Source of the DNA: Leucobacter viscericola
GTDB taxonomy: Bacteria > Actinomycetota > Actinomycetes > Actinomycetales > Microbacteriaceae
NCBI RefSeq assembly: GCF_011299575.1
Contig: NZ_CP049863.1
Span: 1,240,001 to 1,304,000 of the forward strand
Direction: 5' to 3'
Length of the DNA stretch: 64,000 nucleotides
The position numbers were made by a program, and so were the translations under genes. Within the stretch, counting starts at the first letter, position 1; every line of letters starts with the position of its first letter. Of this stretch, positions 53,504 through 61,423 are shown piece by piece. The notes beneath the pieces were generated by a model that was given only the letters and a program-made list of their open reading frames with translations, had not been told where the DNA came from and searched no databases.

Positions 53504-54175
53504 TTACAGAGGCTTGAAGCTCTTGACAAAAGCATCAGTGAGGCCCCATAGCTCGTCGTAGAGCTCCGGTGCAGCAGCACAACTCTCCGCCGGTTTGGCA
53601 ATCTTGTACGTGCCGTCTTCGGCGCGAGTGGCGCCCCACTGCGTGCGCATTGCCTTGCAGGAGTCCGGGAGTGAATTGATGAGGGGACTGTCGAGCGTGA
53701 GGTTCACGTTGTCGGGAATGGCGTAACTCGTTGAGCCGAACTTCTGACTCAACTGCGAGGTTACTCCCCAGGTTGGAATATCAAGCTTGTTCGTAAGGCC
53801 AACCTCAACATTCGGAACCTGGTTCGCCGGCTTCGTCTCGGGCTTCTTCGTCTCGGTCGGAGTTGAGGTCTCCGTTGGAGTGGACGTGGTCGGCGACTTC
53901 GTCGTCGTGGGGGCCGCGGTGGTTGTCGGTTTGGGATCCGCGCCACCGCCACGCGCCATGTTCACAACGACGATTGACAGAATGATGGCAACGACAGCGA
54001 CAGCCCCGACGATGATCCAGGGCTTTGCGCCCGATCCGCGATCAGTTTTTGGGGTTTGAATCTTAGCTGTACGCACCCGCTCGGCCTGCTCGTAAGAGAG
54101 TCGCTCGCGGGCCGGTACCGGTTTCGGTTCCTCCGAAATCGGTCCGAACAGTTCTTCAAGTGGGTCTTTACTCAC
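53504..54175 (-). CDS. Single-pass membrane protein with Thr/Pro-rich linker
   Basis: A 223-residue protein of unknown function. The N-terminal ~50 residues are charged and cytoplasmic. One helix follows (PWIIVGAVAVVAIILSIVVV), then a Thr/Pro/Glu linker (residues ~80-115, TTTAAPTTTKSPTTSTPTET). A small extracytoplasmic domain has two Cys (LPDSCKAMRTQWGA and PAESCAAAPELYDEL) that could form a disulfide. The linker is the kind that crosses the cell wall in Gram-positives. Transcribed like its neighbour, 36 bp behind the APH-family gene. Confidence 0.75.
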   Translation of the reverse strand: MSKDPLEELFGPISEEPKPVPARERLSYEQAERVRTAKIQTPKTDRGSGAKPWIIVGAVAVVAIILSIVVVNMARGGGADPKPTTTAAPTTTKSPTTSTPTETSTPTETKKPETKPANQVPNVEVGLTNKLDIPTWGVTSQLSQKFGSTSYAIPDNVNLTLDSPLINSLPDSCKAMRTQWGATRAEDGTYKIAKPAESCAAAPELYDELWGLTDAFVKSFKPL

Positions 54176-54211
54176 TGTTACACCCTAACTATCTCCGGCT
54201 TATTCGCACAT

Positions 54212-54973
54212 TCAAGGGGACAATAACTCAAGGATCGCACGGCGTCGCTCCAAGAACGCCCGTACTCGCGCGAGATGCCGATCCATCGTTCCTGAGTCTC
54301 GCAGGGCGATCGTGCCGGGGTCACCTCGCTCGATGCCTGCACGCCAACGCTGTTCGATCAGGCCCATCCGAGATTCGACCGCGTTGAGCAGGTCGAGTGG
54401 CGCCACTCCCCCGTAAGCTGCGGCGGCAGCTTCGATACGCGAGGCGGCCTCGGCATTCGGGATCTCCCGCAACAACGGCACACCAGACCAGCACAGAAAC
54501 GCGAGGTCATCAATGGGCCGCCCGGGGCCCGCGCGATCCCAGTCGATCATTCCGGCAAACTCGTCGTTGACAACCACCCAGTTATACAGGCCTGGATCGT
54601 TGTGACAGATCACCTCATCAGCGTTAAGCTGCTGGACTCCCTGCCGCCATTCGACCGCCCCTGGCCGATAACCGCGGACCGTGTCGTGGAAGCGCCGCAA
54701 CCACTTCGCAGCCTCTGTGAGCGCCTGGAGACTGGGCTGTTCAGTTTCGGGATCGAGCGTGCGGCCCGGCAGAAAGCTCAGCACCTCACGATGCTCGTCG
54801 TCGATCCCGAGCACTTTTGGTACCCCGTCGAGCCCCTGGTCCGCCAGAAACTCAAGCAGCGCGTGTACCGCGGGGGTCCAGCCTCCCGTCGGACGGTGAA
54901 CGCGGGTCTCGCCGTCGGGCAAGCGCACGCGCCACACTCCGCCGGATCCGCCAGGAATGTACTCGGTTTCCAC
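54212..54973 (-). CDS. Aminoglycoside phosphotransferase (APH)-fold kinase
   Basis: A 253-residue kinase-like protein. The catalytic loop is VICHNDPGLYNWVV (HxDxxxxN, as in APH and choline kinases) and the metal motif is GMIDWDRAGPGRPIDDLAFL. The N-terminal lobe begins GGSGGVWRVRLPDGETRVHR. The small-molecule substrate is unknown: many such genes in soil actinobacteria are not resistance genes. The start GTG at 54973 has a TAGCGT hexamer about six bases upstream and also GAGGG, so leaderless or leadered translation is possible. Confidence 0.85.
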   Translation of the reverse strand: METEYIPGGSGGVWRVRLPDGETRVHRPTGGWTPAVHALLEFLADQGLDGVPKVLGIDDEHREVLSFLPGRTLDPETEQPSLQALTEAAKWLRRFHDTVRGYRPGAVEWRQGVQQLNADEVICHNDPGLYNWVVVNDEFAGMIDWDRAGPGRPIDDLAFLCWSGVPLLREIPNAEAASRIEAAAAAYGGVAPLDLLNAVESRMGLIEQRWRAGIERGDPGTIALRDSGTMDRHLARVRAFLERRRAILELLSP

Positions 54974-55023
54974 CCCTCGACGCTACCGCACCGCGGCAGG
55001 GAACATGACGACCCCGCGCCCAG

Positions 55024-55779
55024 CTACACGCTATGAATGCGTGGCAGGGCGGGCGGTGGCACCTCCACCGTGGTGGTGATGAGACCGGGATCGCCGTGCA
55101 GTTGAGCGTGCAGCCGCTCCATGCGGGTGTCGAGCTCGGCGGCCGTATCGGCAGCATTTTTGAGCTCGCCGATGAGCGAATCGGGCACTTGACGGTCGTA
55201 CTTGTAATAGATCTTGTGCTCGAGTGTTGCCCAGAAGTCCATAGCGATGGTGCGAAACTGAACCTCAACCGGCACGTTCACTCGTCCGGTCGAGAGGAAC
55301 ACTGGCACCGAGATGATGGTGTGCAGGCTCTGGTAGCCGTTTTCCTTGGGCTCCAGAATGTAGTCCTTCACGTGGAGCACCGTTATGTCGTCTTGCTTCG
55401 TAAGCAAGTCGAAGAGCCGATAGACGTCCCGAATAAACGCGCAGGTGACTCTAACGCCTGCGATGTCGTGGATGTTTCCACGAATCACCTCCAAGTGGTT
55501 GCCGATGCCGTCTCGCTCAAGTTGTTCCCCAAGGCCGCGGCGCTCAAGCTTCTCGACCAGGCTATCGACGGACTTCACTCGGCTCGAGACGTGTTCGATG
55601 GGGTTGTACTCGTGCATGTGCAGGAATTCCTCCTGCAGAATCGCGAGTTTTGTTTCGATCTCTTGCATGGCAAAGCGATACTCGAGCAGGAAGCGCTGCA
55701 GCTGATCCGACAGGGTTCTCAGCGCGCTCGCTGAAATCGTGATCTCGTCGCCCGGGGGGTCTACGGCGGGAATGCTCAT
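55024..55779 (-). CDS. Small alarmone synthetase (RelA/SpoT synthetase domain only)
   Basis: A 251-residue GTP pyrophosphokinase-family protein of the RelQ/YjbM type: only the synthetase domain, no hydrolase or ACT domain. Motifs: DIAGVRVTCAFIRDVYRLFD, the G-loop EPKENGYQSLHTIISVPV and the substrate Glu motif VEVQFRTIAMDFWATLEHKI. It should transfer pyrophosphate from ATP to GDP or GTP, giving (p)ppGpp. The ATG at 55779 fits relatives; TACGCT lies six bases before it. A longer frame begins at 55833. Overlaps nothing and is followed by the APH-like gene. Confidence 0.92.
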   Translation of the reverse strand: MSIPAVDPPGDEITISASALRTLSDQLQRFLLEYRFAMQEIETKLAILQEEFLHMHEYNPIEHVSSRVKSVDSLVEKLERRGLGEQLERDGIGNHLEVIRGNIHDIAGVRVTCAFIRDVYRLFDLLTKQDDITVLHVKDYILEPKENGYQSLHTIISVPVFLSTGRVNVPVEVQFRTIAMDFWATLEHKIYYKYDRQVPDSLIGELKNAADTAAELDTRMERLHAQLHGDPGLITTTVEVPPPALPRIHSV

Positions 55780-55825
55780 GGTGTCAGCGTAACGAGGCCG
55801 CTTCAGAACTGGCTGTGTTTTTCTC

Positions 55826-56464
55826 CTACCCAAGGCCGGTAATCAGGGTGATGGCTGTGGCAATAATTCCGGTGCCAAAGAGATAGGCGAGGGCCATCTG
55901 CCCGACGACGATGCGTCGAATCTTGTTGCTCGTGACATTTGTGTCGGCGACCTGGTATCCCATTCCCAACCCGGTCGAGAAGTACACAAAGTCGGCGTAG
56001 TCGGGGTCACTCTGTTGGTTGAAGTCGATGCCGCCTGCATCGTCCTGGTAATACTCCCTCGCGTACCGAAGGGTGTAATCCAGTTGAATCAGTGACCACG
56101 ACGCGAACACGCTGACTACGGCGGTGCCCGCGAGCAAGTAGGCGTCGATCCCGGTCGACTCACGCGAGTGAATGACCACCGCAACCACGGCGGCAAGGCT
56201 CACAATGCTGCCGATGAGCGCGATAAGTCTTGCCACAGTCTGGCCGGGATCCTCAGTGGTCGCGTGGTCCCGAGCCGATGCGGGGCTCATCTTCCAGATC
56301 TCCCGGAACGTCCAAATCGTGCTGACCGTTGCGAGTGCCGCCCACCCCGCAAGTAGCCCAGCAACGATGCCGAGAATAAACGTCACCAGAACCCCGACAA
56401 CGATGCCGACGACCACAGCCACGGCCCAGCGGAGTTTCACTTGTGATCGAGGAGAAGTGCTCAT
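55826..56464 (-). CDS. DUF1345 membrane protein
   Basis: A 212-residue integral membrane protein with five or six helices. The DUF1345 signature is visible in the second half: LDYTLRYAREYYQDDAGGID, DYADFVYFSTGLGMGYQVAD and TNVTSNKIRRIVVGQMALAY. No function is established for the family. The ATG at 56464 is chosen because TACGAT precedes it by six bases, suggesting a leaderless transcript, and MSTSPRSQVKLRWAV is a plausible N-terminus. A longer frame to 56551 would run into the divergent gene's promoter. Confidence 0.9.
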   Translation of the reverse strand: MSTSPRSQVKLRWAVAVVVGIVVGVLVTFILGIVAGLLAGWAALATVSTIWTFREIWKMSPASARDHATTEDPGQTVARLIALIGSIVSLAAVVAVVIHSRESTGIDAYLLAGTAVVSVFASWSLIQLDYTLRYAREYYQDDAGGIDFNQQSDPDYADFVYFSTGLGMGYQVADTNVTSNKIRRIVVGQMALAYLFGTGIIATAITLITGLG

Positions 56465-56577
56465 GATCGGATCGTATCGTGCCCCAGATTTCTTTGCGCT
56501 ACTCCCTACCTCGCAGCACCTTGGCATAGTGTGAGCCTTCAGGGGACTCAATCCATCCTCGATGCAAGGAGCATCTC

Positions 56578-57816
56578 ATGCCCAGCTCGAACACAATACG
56601 TCCCGTTCCAAGAGAGCCGAGCGCTGCGGCGCGCGCCCTCGCAGCGCCTCCAAGCGCCACGAAGGCATCGCTACTGGGAATCTTCGCGTCGTCTTCGATG
56701 GAAAACGAGCGGCGGATCCCGATCCACCCCGATCACTTCGAACGGATCGACCCTGAGCTCAGAGCAAGATTTGTGGTGGAGCAAGGCTACGGCAAGGATT
56801 TTGGACTCACCGACGAGGTGCTCGCCTCGCTCGTGGGGAGCGTCACGTCGCGTCAGGGCGTGATCGATGCGGCCGACACCATTCTGCTGCCAAAACCGCA
56901 GCACGATGAGGTACGGCAGCTTCGTGACGGCCAGACCGTGTGGGGGTGGCCACACTGCGTGCAGGATCGAGAGATGACCGACGTTGCGATGAGCAAACGT
57001 CTCACCCTGATCGCGTTCGAGGCGATGAATCACTGGACCAACTCGGGCAATTTTGGGCTGCACGTCTTCCACAAGAACAATGAACTCGCCGGATACTGCT
57101 CGATCTTGCACGCGCTGCAGCTCATCGGCTCCACGGGAGACTATGGTCGACGGCTCAGTGCGGTTGTGATCGGGTTTGGGGCGACCGCCCGCGGGGCAGT
57201 GACAGCTCTCAACGCCCTCGGTATCCATGACGTTGTGGTGCTCACACACCGCGAGATTGCGGCCGTGGGATCGCCCATTCCTTCAGCCCGTATTGTTCAG
57301 ATTGAGCTGCCCGAATCCGATGTGCAGGTCTTGCCCGGGCCCGGCCGTCGTGCGGTCCGGGATCTCGCGCAGCGTGAAGTCTTAACCGACGATGGCCCAG
57401 TGGCTCTCGCACCGTATCTCGCGGGCCACGACATTGTGGTGAATTGCACGCTGCAGAACCCGGACGAGCCGCTCATGTTTCTGAATGACAGCGACCTTGA
57501 ACTGTTTCGGCCGGGCAGCCTCATCGTCGATGTGTCATGCGATGAGGGCATGGGGTTTTCGTTCGCGCGCCCCACAACGTTCGACGAGCCGATGATGCGA
57601 ATTGGCAACGGGCTCAACTACTACGCGGTCGATCACAGTCCTTCTTATCTGTGGAATGCCGCAAGCTGGGAGGTGAGCGAGGCACTGCTTCCTTTCATTG
57701 AGGTGGTTATGGACGGGCCGTCCGCCTGGGACGCAAACCGGACCATTCATAAGGCGATCGAGATTCGCGGCGGCCAGATCGTAAATGAGGCCATCTCGCG
57801 TTTTCAGGGCCGATAG
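56578..57816 (+). CDS. N5-(carboxyethyl)ornithine synthase-like dehydrogenase (AlaDH/PNT fold)
   Basis: A 412-residue protein of the alanine dehydrogenase/PNT fold. After a ~35-residue extension not seen in short relatives comes LGIFASSSMENERRIPIHPD, then GQTVWGWPHCVQDREMTDVA, matching the GWTHPF-type region of Lactococcus CEOS. The NAD(P) motif is AVVIGFGATARGAVTALNAL. Later LIVDVSCDEGMGFSFARPTT and YYAVDHSPSYLWNAASWEVS match the CEOS C-terminus. CEOS reductively joins pyruvate and ornithine; the true substrate here is not proved. AAGGAG precedes the ATG. Its 3' end overlaps the convergent DUF664 gene by 13 bases. Confidence 0.82.
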   Translation: MPSSNTIRPVPREPSAAARALAAPPSATKASLLGIFASSSMENERRIPIHPDHFERIDPELRARFVVEQGYGKDFGLTDEVLASLVGSVTSRQGVIDAADTILLPKPQHDEVRQLRDGQTVWGWPHCVQDREMTDVAMSKRLTLIAFEAMNHWTNSGNFGLHVFHKNNELAGYCSILHALQLIGSTGDYGRRLSAVVIGFGATARGAVTALNALGIHDVVVLTHREIAAVGSPIPSARIVQIELPESDVQVLPGPGRRAVRDLAQREVLTDDGPVALAPYLAGHDIVVNCTLQNPDEPLMFLNDSDLELFRPGSLIVDVSCDEGMGFSFARPTTFDEPMMRIGNGLNYYAVDHSPSYLWNAASWEVSEALLPFIEVVMDGPSAWDANRTIHKAIEIRGGQIVNEAISRFQGR

Positions 57817-58454
57817 GGATCGCTCACTGAAGCATCTGCGTCACCGTCATGCGGCGTGGGGTCGGGCATACTTGCCGCCAATCGGGCTGATGCTTCGAGC
57901 GTGGCCACATAGTCGCGCCACCAGCTGTCTTCTTGCGCGGGAATGTTCGTCGCGCTCTGACGCATCCCCACCGATCCGTCAATCTGCTCGCGGAGAATAT
58001 CGGCCTGCCCGGCATGACGACTTGTTTCGGCAATCATGTGGATGAGCAGGTGCCGCATGGTCACCGAGCTGCCGCGGTCTCCCCACCAGGGCACGGTTCC
58101 TCGGGCTTCTAAGCCGAGTTCGCGCACGGAGACATCGTCGGCCCGCCAGATGCCGCGGCACATGTCGAGGATCTGCTCCCTCGATTCGTCGGCCGTTGCC
58201 CACATGTCAGCGTTGTCGGGCGCATCGTCTGCGAGCCAGGGAAACTCGTAGTTCGAATCCCTCCCAAAACACTCCGTGAGGTAGCCGTGCTCGACACTCG
58301 CCACGTGCTTCATGAGGCCGAGTAGATTGCTGCCCGTCGGTGTGAGCGGCCGCCTCGCGTCATACTCACTCAGCCCGTCGAGCTTCCAGAGGAGCGCCTC
58401 TCGTGCGTTCTGTAAGTAACCAAGCAGGAGTTCAGTTTCGGAGTCTGTGCTCAT
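57804..58454 (-). CDS. DinB/DUF664-family protein
   Basis: A 216-residue four-helix-bundle protein. LLGYLQNAREALLWKLDGLS, GSNLLGLMKHVASVEHGYLT, and MRHLLIHMIAETSRHAGQAD supply the three His that bind metal in DinB-like enzymes (H in LMKHV, and two in IAETSRHAGQAD with its neighbour). Related proteins are thiol-dependent metalloenzymes, including mycothiol transferases in actinobacteria. The role here is not readable. The ATG at 58454 has TACGCT seven bases upstream and no Shine-Dalgarno; two other in-frame starts lie at 58484 and 58499. Confidence 0.87.
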   Translation of the reverse strand: MSTDSETELLLGYLQNAREALLWKLDGLSEYDARRPLTPTGSNLLGLMKHVASVEHGYLTECFGRDSNYEFPWLADDAPDNADMWATADESREQILDMCRGIWRADDVSVRELGLEARGTVPWWGDRGSSVTMRHLLIHMIAETSRHAGQADILREQIDGSVGMRQSATNIPAQEDSWWRDYVATLEASARLAASMPDPTPHDGDADASVSDPYRP

Positions 58455-58573
58455 GCTGGCCAGCGTAGCTTGGGGGTCCGACATTGTTAAGGCCTCCAAC
58501 CATCAGACCTGGGTACTACCGCTCGATACCCCGGTCCGATGACTCTCGCCCTGTCAAGCGGGAGGCTAGAAGC

Positions 58574-58750
58574 ATGAACCAGACAAACCCGTTCCGACAG
58601 CCATCAGTCTTTATTGCGGCTTCCCTCACGCTTGCGTGCGCGATTGCGCTCGCCGCTTCCCTTGCGCTTTCTGCAATGATCACCAGTGTGGTGCCCTCTG
58701 CAGTCTCAAACGGCGTCGGTGAGGGCAGTTCCACCATTGCGCTGCGCTGA
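58574..58750 (+). CDS. Small single-pass membrane peptide, 58 aa
   Basis: MNQTNPFRQPSVFIAASLTL opens a 58-residue ORF with one strong helix (ACAIALAASLALSAMITSVV) and a Gly/Ser tail. GGGAGG lies about eight bases upstream of the ATG, a good ribosome site, which is why I take the ATG and not an earlier in-frame start at 58484. No family recognised. It could be a small envelope peptide, a toxin-like peptide or a regulator of the next gene. Confidence 0.5.
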   Translation: MNQTNPFRQPSVFIAASLTLACAIALAASLALSAMITSVVPSAVSNGVGEGSSTIALR

Positions 58751-59005
58751 TCCACAGCTTTCAAAACAACCAGCCAATCACCATGACGTCTAGGTATGAT
58801 GTACAAGTCAAATTGCATTCATGGAGTTTGATTTCCTCAGGTAGCAATAGGGGATTCTTATCCGACAATTGGGTGTTTTCTTCGCCCTTTTCGTTGGGCA
58901 AGGATGCATGCCGGAGAAAGAGGGTCCCTCGTTGCTCGCGCAAAGCAAGCAGTGATTAACCTTGATAAATTGCTAAATTTTGCAGAAAATTTGAAGGGTT
59001 AGCTT
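58751..59005. other. AT-rich intergenic region upstream of the second surface protein
   Basis: A 255-bp stretch much more AT-rich than the rest of the window, with A/T runs at 58970-59000. No gene found on either strand. It probably contains the promoter of the surface-protein gene; GAAGGG at about 58992 serves as its ribosome site. The composition could mean horizontal origin or just promoter DNA. Confidence 0.6.
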
Positions 59006-60787
59006 TTGGGGAAGTGGAAGCGGGCTTTAGGGGCCGTTATCGGTGTCGGCATGCTGTCGGGGCTCTGGGTCAGCCCTGCGATCGCAGCCCCGGGGGATCT
59101 CGTGAACGTTCCAGATGCCGCGTTTGCCCAGTGCTTGCAAGATCACGTCACAACAGAGGGCTTGAGCGGTGGCCTCACCGAGGGCAACTTGGCAGCTTTG
59201 ACCTCGGTCAATTGCGACAGTAGAGCGATTGCGTCAGCAGAAGGGGTGCAGTTTCTCACTGGAGCAGCGACCATTTCTCTTTCGAACAACGACCTGACGA
59301 CGCTTCCGTCCATCAGCGGTCTCGCAGATATGCAGGAATTGAACGTTAATGGGAACCGACTCACAAACCTCGACTTCCTGACCAACTGGACCGGCAGTAG
59401 TGAAACGACACTTGAACTCCTTGCAGATGACAACCTCATCGCAGACCTCTCTGCGCTCGCAACGATCACACCGGTCGCTTCCGGGTTTTACAGTTTTTCC
59501 CTGAAAAATAACAAGATCGTCAACGCCGAACCACTCGCCACCCTTGGCGAAAAGTTTCCAGACTCGAGCGTGCCGAGAAAATATCTTGGTCTTAACCTCG
59601 GTGAGAACTTCATTGCTGACATGTCCCCCTTCGCCCGATTTGACTGGTCGTTCTACAATTTTCAGCCCCCTGGCGCTGGCATTCCGGCCAGCATCGGAAT
59701 GGACGCGCCATGCCAGACGGTCGACCTTGGCAACGTTGCCGTAGGCGCCCAGACTCCGCTGGTCATCCGCGACTACCAGGGAAACGTTCCCGTCGTGACT
59801 CCCGAAAACACCGGTACCCCTTTTACCTGCTTAGACGCTTCGTTCGGACCAGAACGGTTTCTTCCCCCAGGCAACCTCCCCGCGGGGATTACCTGGGATG
59901 GAACGACCCTGGTCGCCGACGCATCGTTGGTCGGAACTACCGTGGAGTTCATTCTTGGATCGAGCACTTCGCTTTTTGGGTCCGGCGGCGTGACATCGAG
60001 CTGGACAGTTCGGTTAACCATCGTTGAGCGCGTCCAGGGTGTCGGCTCGGTGGCATGGCAGAAAACCGATCCAGATCAGAATTTGCTTGCAGGTTCAGAG
60101 TGGGAGCTCACTCCAGCCACAGGAGCTGCGATCCCGGTTGTCGATAATGGCAAGAACGACGCAGACCCCGCAGTGGGCAAGATCCTGGTTGAGGATCTCG
60201 CCCCGGGCACTTACCACCTGAAAGAAACGAAGGCCCCCGCGGGCTTTGTTCTTGACGGCACCGAACGAGAAGTTACGATCACCGAGACAAACCTCGACAT
60301 TGCACTCGGTAACATCGTCAACACTCGGGTCACTCCCCCAGCTCCTACTGGATCGGTGGCATGGCAGAAGACCGATCCTGATCAGAAACTGCTTGCTGGT
60401 TCTGAGTGGGAGCTCATCCCAACAGCAGGGACAGCGATCCCAGTTGTCGACAACGGCCCAAAGGACGCAGACCCCGCAGTGGGCAAGATTCGGGTACAGG
60501 ATCTCCCTCTGGGTACTTACCGTCTGAAAGAAACGAAGGCCCCCACGGGGTACGTTCTCGACGGCACCGAACGAGAAATTACGATTACAGCGGGAAGCCT
60601 TGACGTTACGTTCGGTGCGATCATTAACACCCCGAAAACGCCACCGCCGATTCCGCCGAGGAAGCCCCTCGCGGTGACCGGCGGCAACGATTCACTCCCG
60701 TTGATCACGCTGGGAGTCCTACTATCCGCGGTTGGAGCCGGATGTGCGACGCTTGCATATCGCAGGCATCGGCGCCCTCTCGTCTGA
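59006..60787 (+). CDS. Cell-wall surface protein: leucine-rich region, two SpaA-type domains, LAVTG sorting signal
   Basis: A 593-residue exported protein starting on TTG. The signal peptide ends near VSPAIAAPG. Residues ~85-190 have leucine-rich repeats of internalin type (SLSNNDLTTLPSISGLADMQ, ELNVNGNRLTNLDFLTN). A middle domain is unassigned. Residues 347-448 and 449-550 are two near-identical SpaA/Cna-B-type modules (GSVAWQKTDPDQ, AGSEWEL, LKETKAP, VLDGTERE), which in homologues form Lys-Asn isopeptide bonds. The C-terminus is RKPLAVTGGNDS, a hydrophobic helix and YRRHRRPLV, a sortase signal of LAxTG type. It is likely a wall-anchored adhesin or shield protein; the partner is unknown. Confidence 0.85.
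   Translation: MGKWKRALGAVIGVGMLSGLWVSPAIAAPGDLVNVPDAAFAQCLQDHVTTEGLSGGLTEGNLAALTSVNCDSRAIASAEGVQFLTGAATISLSNNDLTTLPSISGLADMQELNVNGNRLTNLDFLTNWTGSSETTLELLADDNLIADLSALATITPVASGFYSFSLKNNKIVNAEPLATLGEKFPDSSVPRKYLGLNLGENFIADMSPFARFDWSFYNFQPPGAGIPASIGMDAPCQTVDLGNVAVGAQTPLVIRDYQGNVPVVTPENTGTPFTCLDASFGPERFLPPGNLPAGITWDGTTLVADASLVGTTVEFILGSSTSLFGSGGVTSSWTVRLTIVERVQGVGSVAWQKTDPDQNLLAGSEWELTPATGAAIPVVDNGKNDADPAVGKILVEDLAPGTYHLKETKAPAGFVLDGTEREVTITETNLDIALGNIVNTRVTPPAPTGSVAWQKTDPDQKLLAGSEWELIPTAGTAIPVVDNGPKDADPAVGKIRVQDLPLGTYRLKETKAPTGYVLDGTEREITITAGSLDVTFGAIINTPKTPPPIPPRKPLAVTGGNDSLPLITLGVLLSAVGAGCATLAYRRHRRPLV
60044..60655 (+). repeat. Two tandem 306-bp units encoding SpaA-type domains
   Basis: Unit 1 (60044-60349) and unit 2 (60350-60655) run in the same frame and are highly similar at the DNA level, including long identical stretches such as TCGGTGGCATGGCAGAA near each start. 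This suggests recent duplication or gene conversion. Confidence 0.85.
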
Positions 60788-60819
60788 AGTCACGCAGCAC
60801 TGACGATAAAATTGCGACT

Positions 60820-61170
60820 ATGGCCAGCCCTCGGCAAAAGAAAAGCCGCAGTACCAACTTCAAACGAGCGCTACTAATCTGGGCCGTTTCGGTCTCGCTC
60901 ATCTTTGCTGGTCTCGTAGGGTCGTACTTTTGGGGAGTCTCAGTCCGTCCCCTTTCTCACGACTACTACTACAGCGCTCAGGGACGCGGAAATGCGTTGC
61001 ATGCCCATTGGCTGCAGGCGCTCTGGAGCTTCGATCCTCACCTCACGCAAAACAACTTCTGGGCGTGGTACGGGCGCGTGGCATGCGCTTTGCTTGTTAT
61101 CGGCTTTGTGATCTTAGCGGTGGGGGCCATTCGCGACACGTGGCGCAATAATCGCAGAGCTAAAAGCTAA
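60820..61170 (+). CDS. Small two-helix membrane protein, 116 aa
   Basis: MASPRQKKSRSTNFKRALLI leads to a first helix (WAVSVSLIFAGLVGSYFWGV), an extracytoplasmic loop rich in aromatic residues (HDYYYSAQGRGNALHAHWLQ, WSFDPHLTQNNFWAWYG) and a second helix (ACALLVIGFVILAVGAI) before RDTWRNNRRAKS. No family recognised. The ATG at 60820 has TAAAAT seven bases before it and no Shine-Dalgarno, so it may be leaderless. It lies 32 bp after the surface protein on the same strand. A functional link is possible but not shown. Confidence 0.65.
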   Translation: MASPRQKKSRSTNFKRALLIWAVSVSLIFAGLVGSYFWGVSVRPLSHDYYYSAQGRGNALHAHWLQALWSFDPHLTQNNFWAWYGRVACALLVIGFVILAVGAIRDTWRNNRRAKS

Positions 61171-61423
61171 CGCGCACCACGTTTTCGATAGGCATCAGTT
61201 CTGATGCGCCAGGTTATCCAACGGACAGACCATACGTCTCCGGCGTCGTTGTGTATCCCACGTTCCACGTTGGGGTCGAGTTCTCCCAAAGCGGCCAATC
61301 GCGGCCGTAGCCGGGAAAGAGGCGGATCGTGCGTCTTGCTGGAGCCACGCCATTCATAGGAAGCACTCTACACAGAGCCTGGACTCACTCGAAGGTGCTC
61401 GGTCGCAGTGGAACTCTGCCGAG
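61171..61423. other. Intergenic stretch holding only a short minus-strand ORF
   Basis: 253 bp between the small membrane gene and ychF. The only coding candidate is the 47-codon frame at 61214-61357, given separately. No repeat or strong hairpin is seen. Confidence 0.5.
61214..61357 (-). CDS. Short ORF, 47 aa, possibly the N-terminal remnant of a larger protein
   Basis: MNGVAPARRTIRLFPGYGRD starts a 47-residue frame whose centre (WPLWENSTPTWNVGYTTTPE) resembles the first third of small actinobacterial proteins of about 100 residues that begin with RxIRLxPDY and then PLWE. The homologous sequence seems to stop early, at GLSVG. There is no good ribosome site. It may be a degraded gene or a genuine short protein. 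Confidence 0.35.
   Translation of the reverse strand: MNGVAPARRTIRLFPGYGRDWPLWENSTPTWNVGYTTTPETYGLSVG

Noticed and set aside
54212..54973. Aminoglycoside resistance gene
   Set aside because: Only the kinase fold is visible; no residues specific for a known APH class can be assigned, so a resistance call is not supported.
58751..61170. Genomic island carrying the second surface protein
   Set aside because: The low GC is limited to the upstream gap; there are no integrase, tRNA target or direct repeats at the ends.
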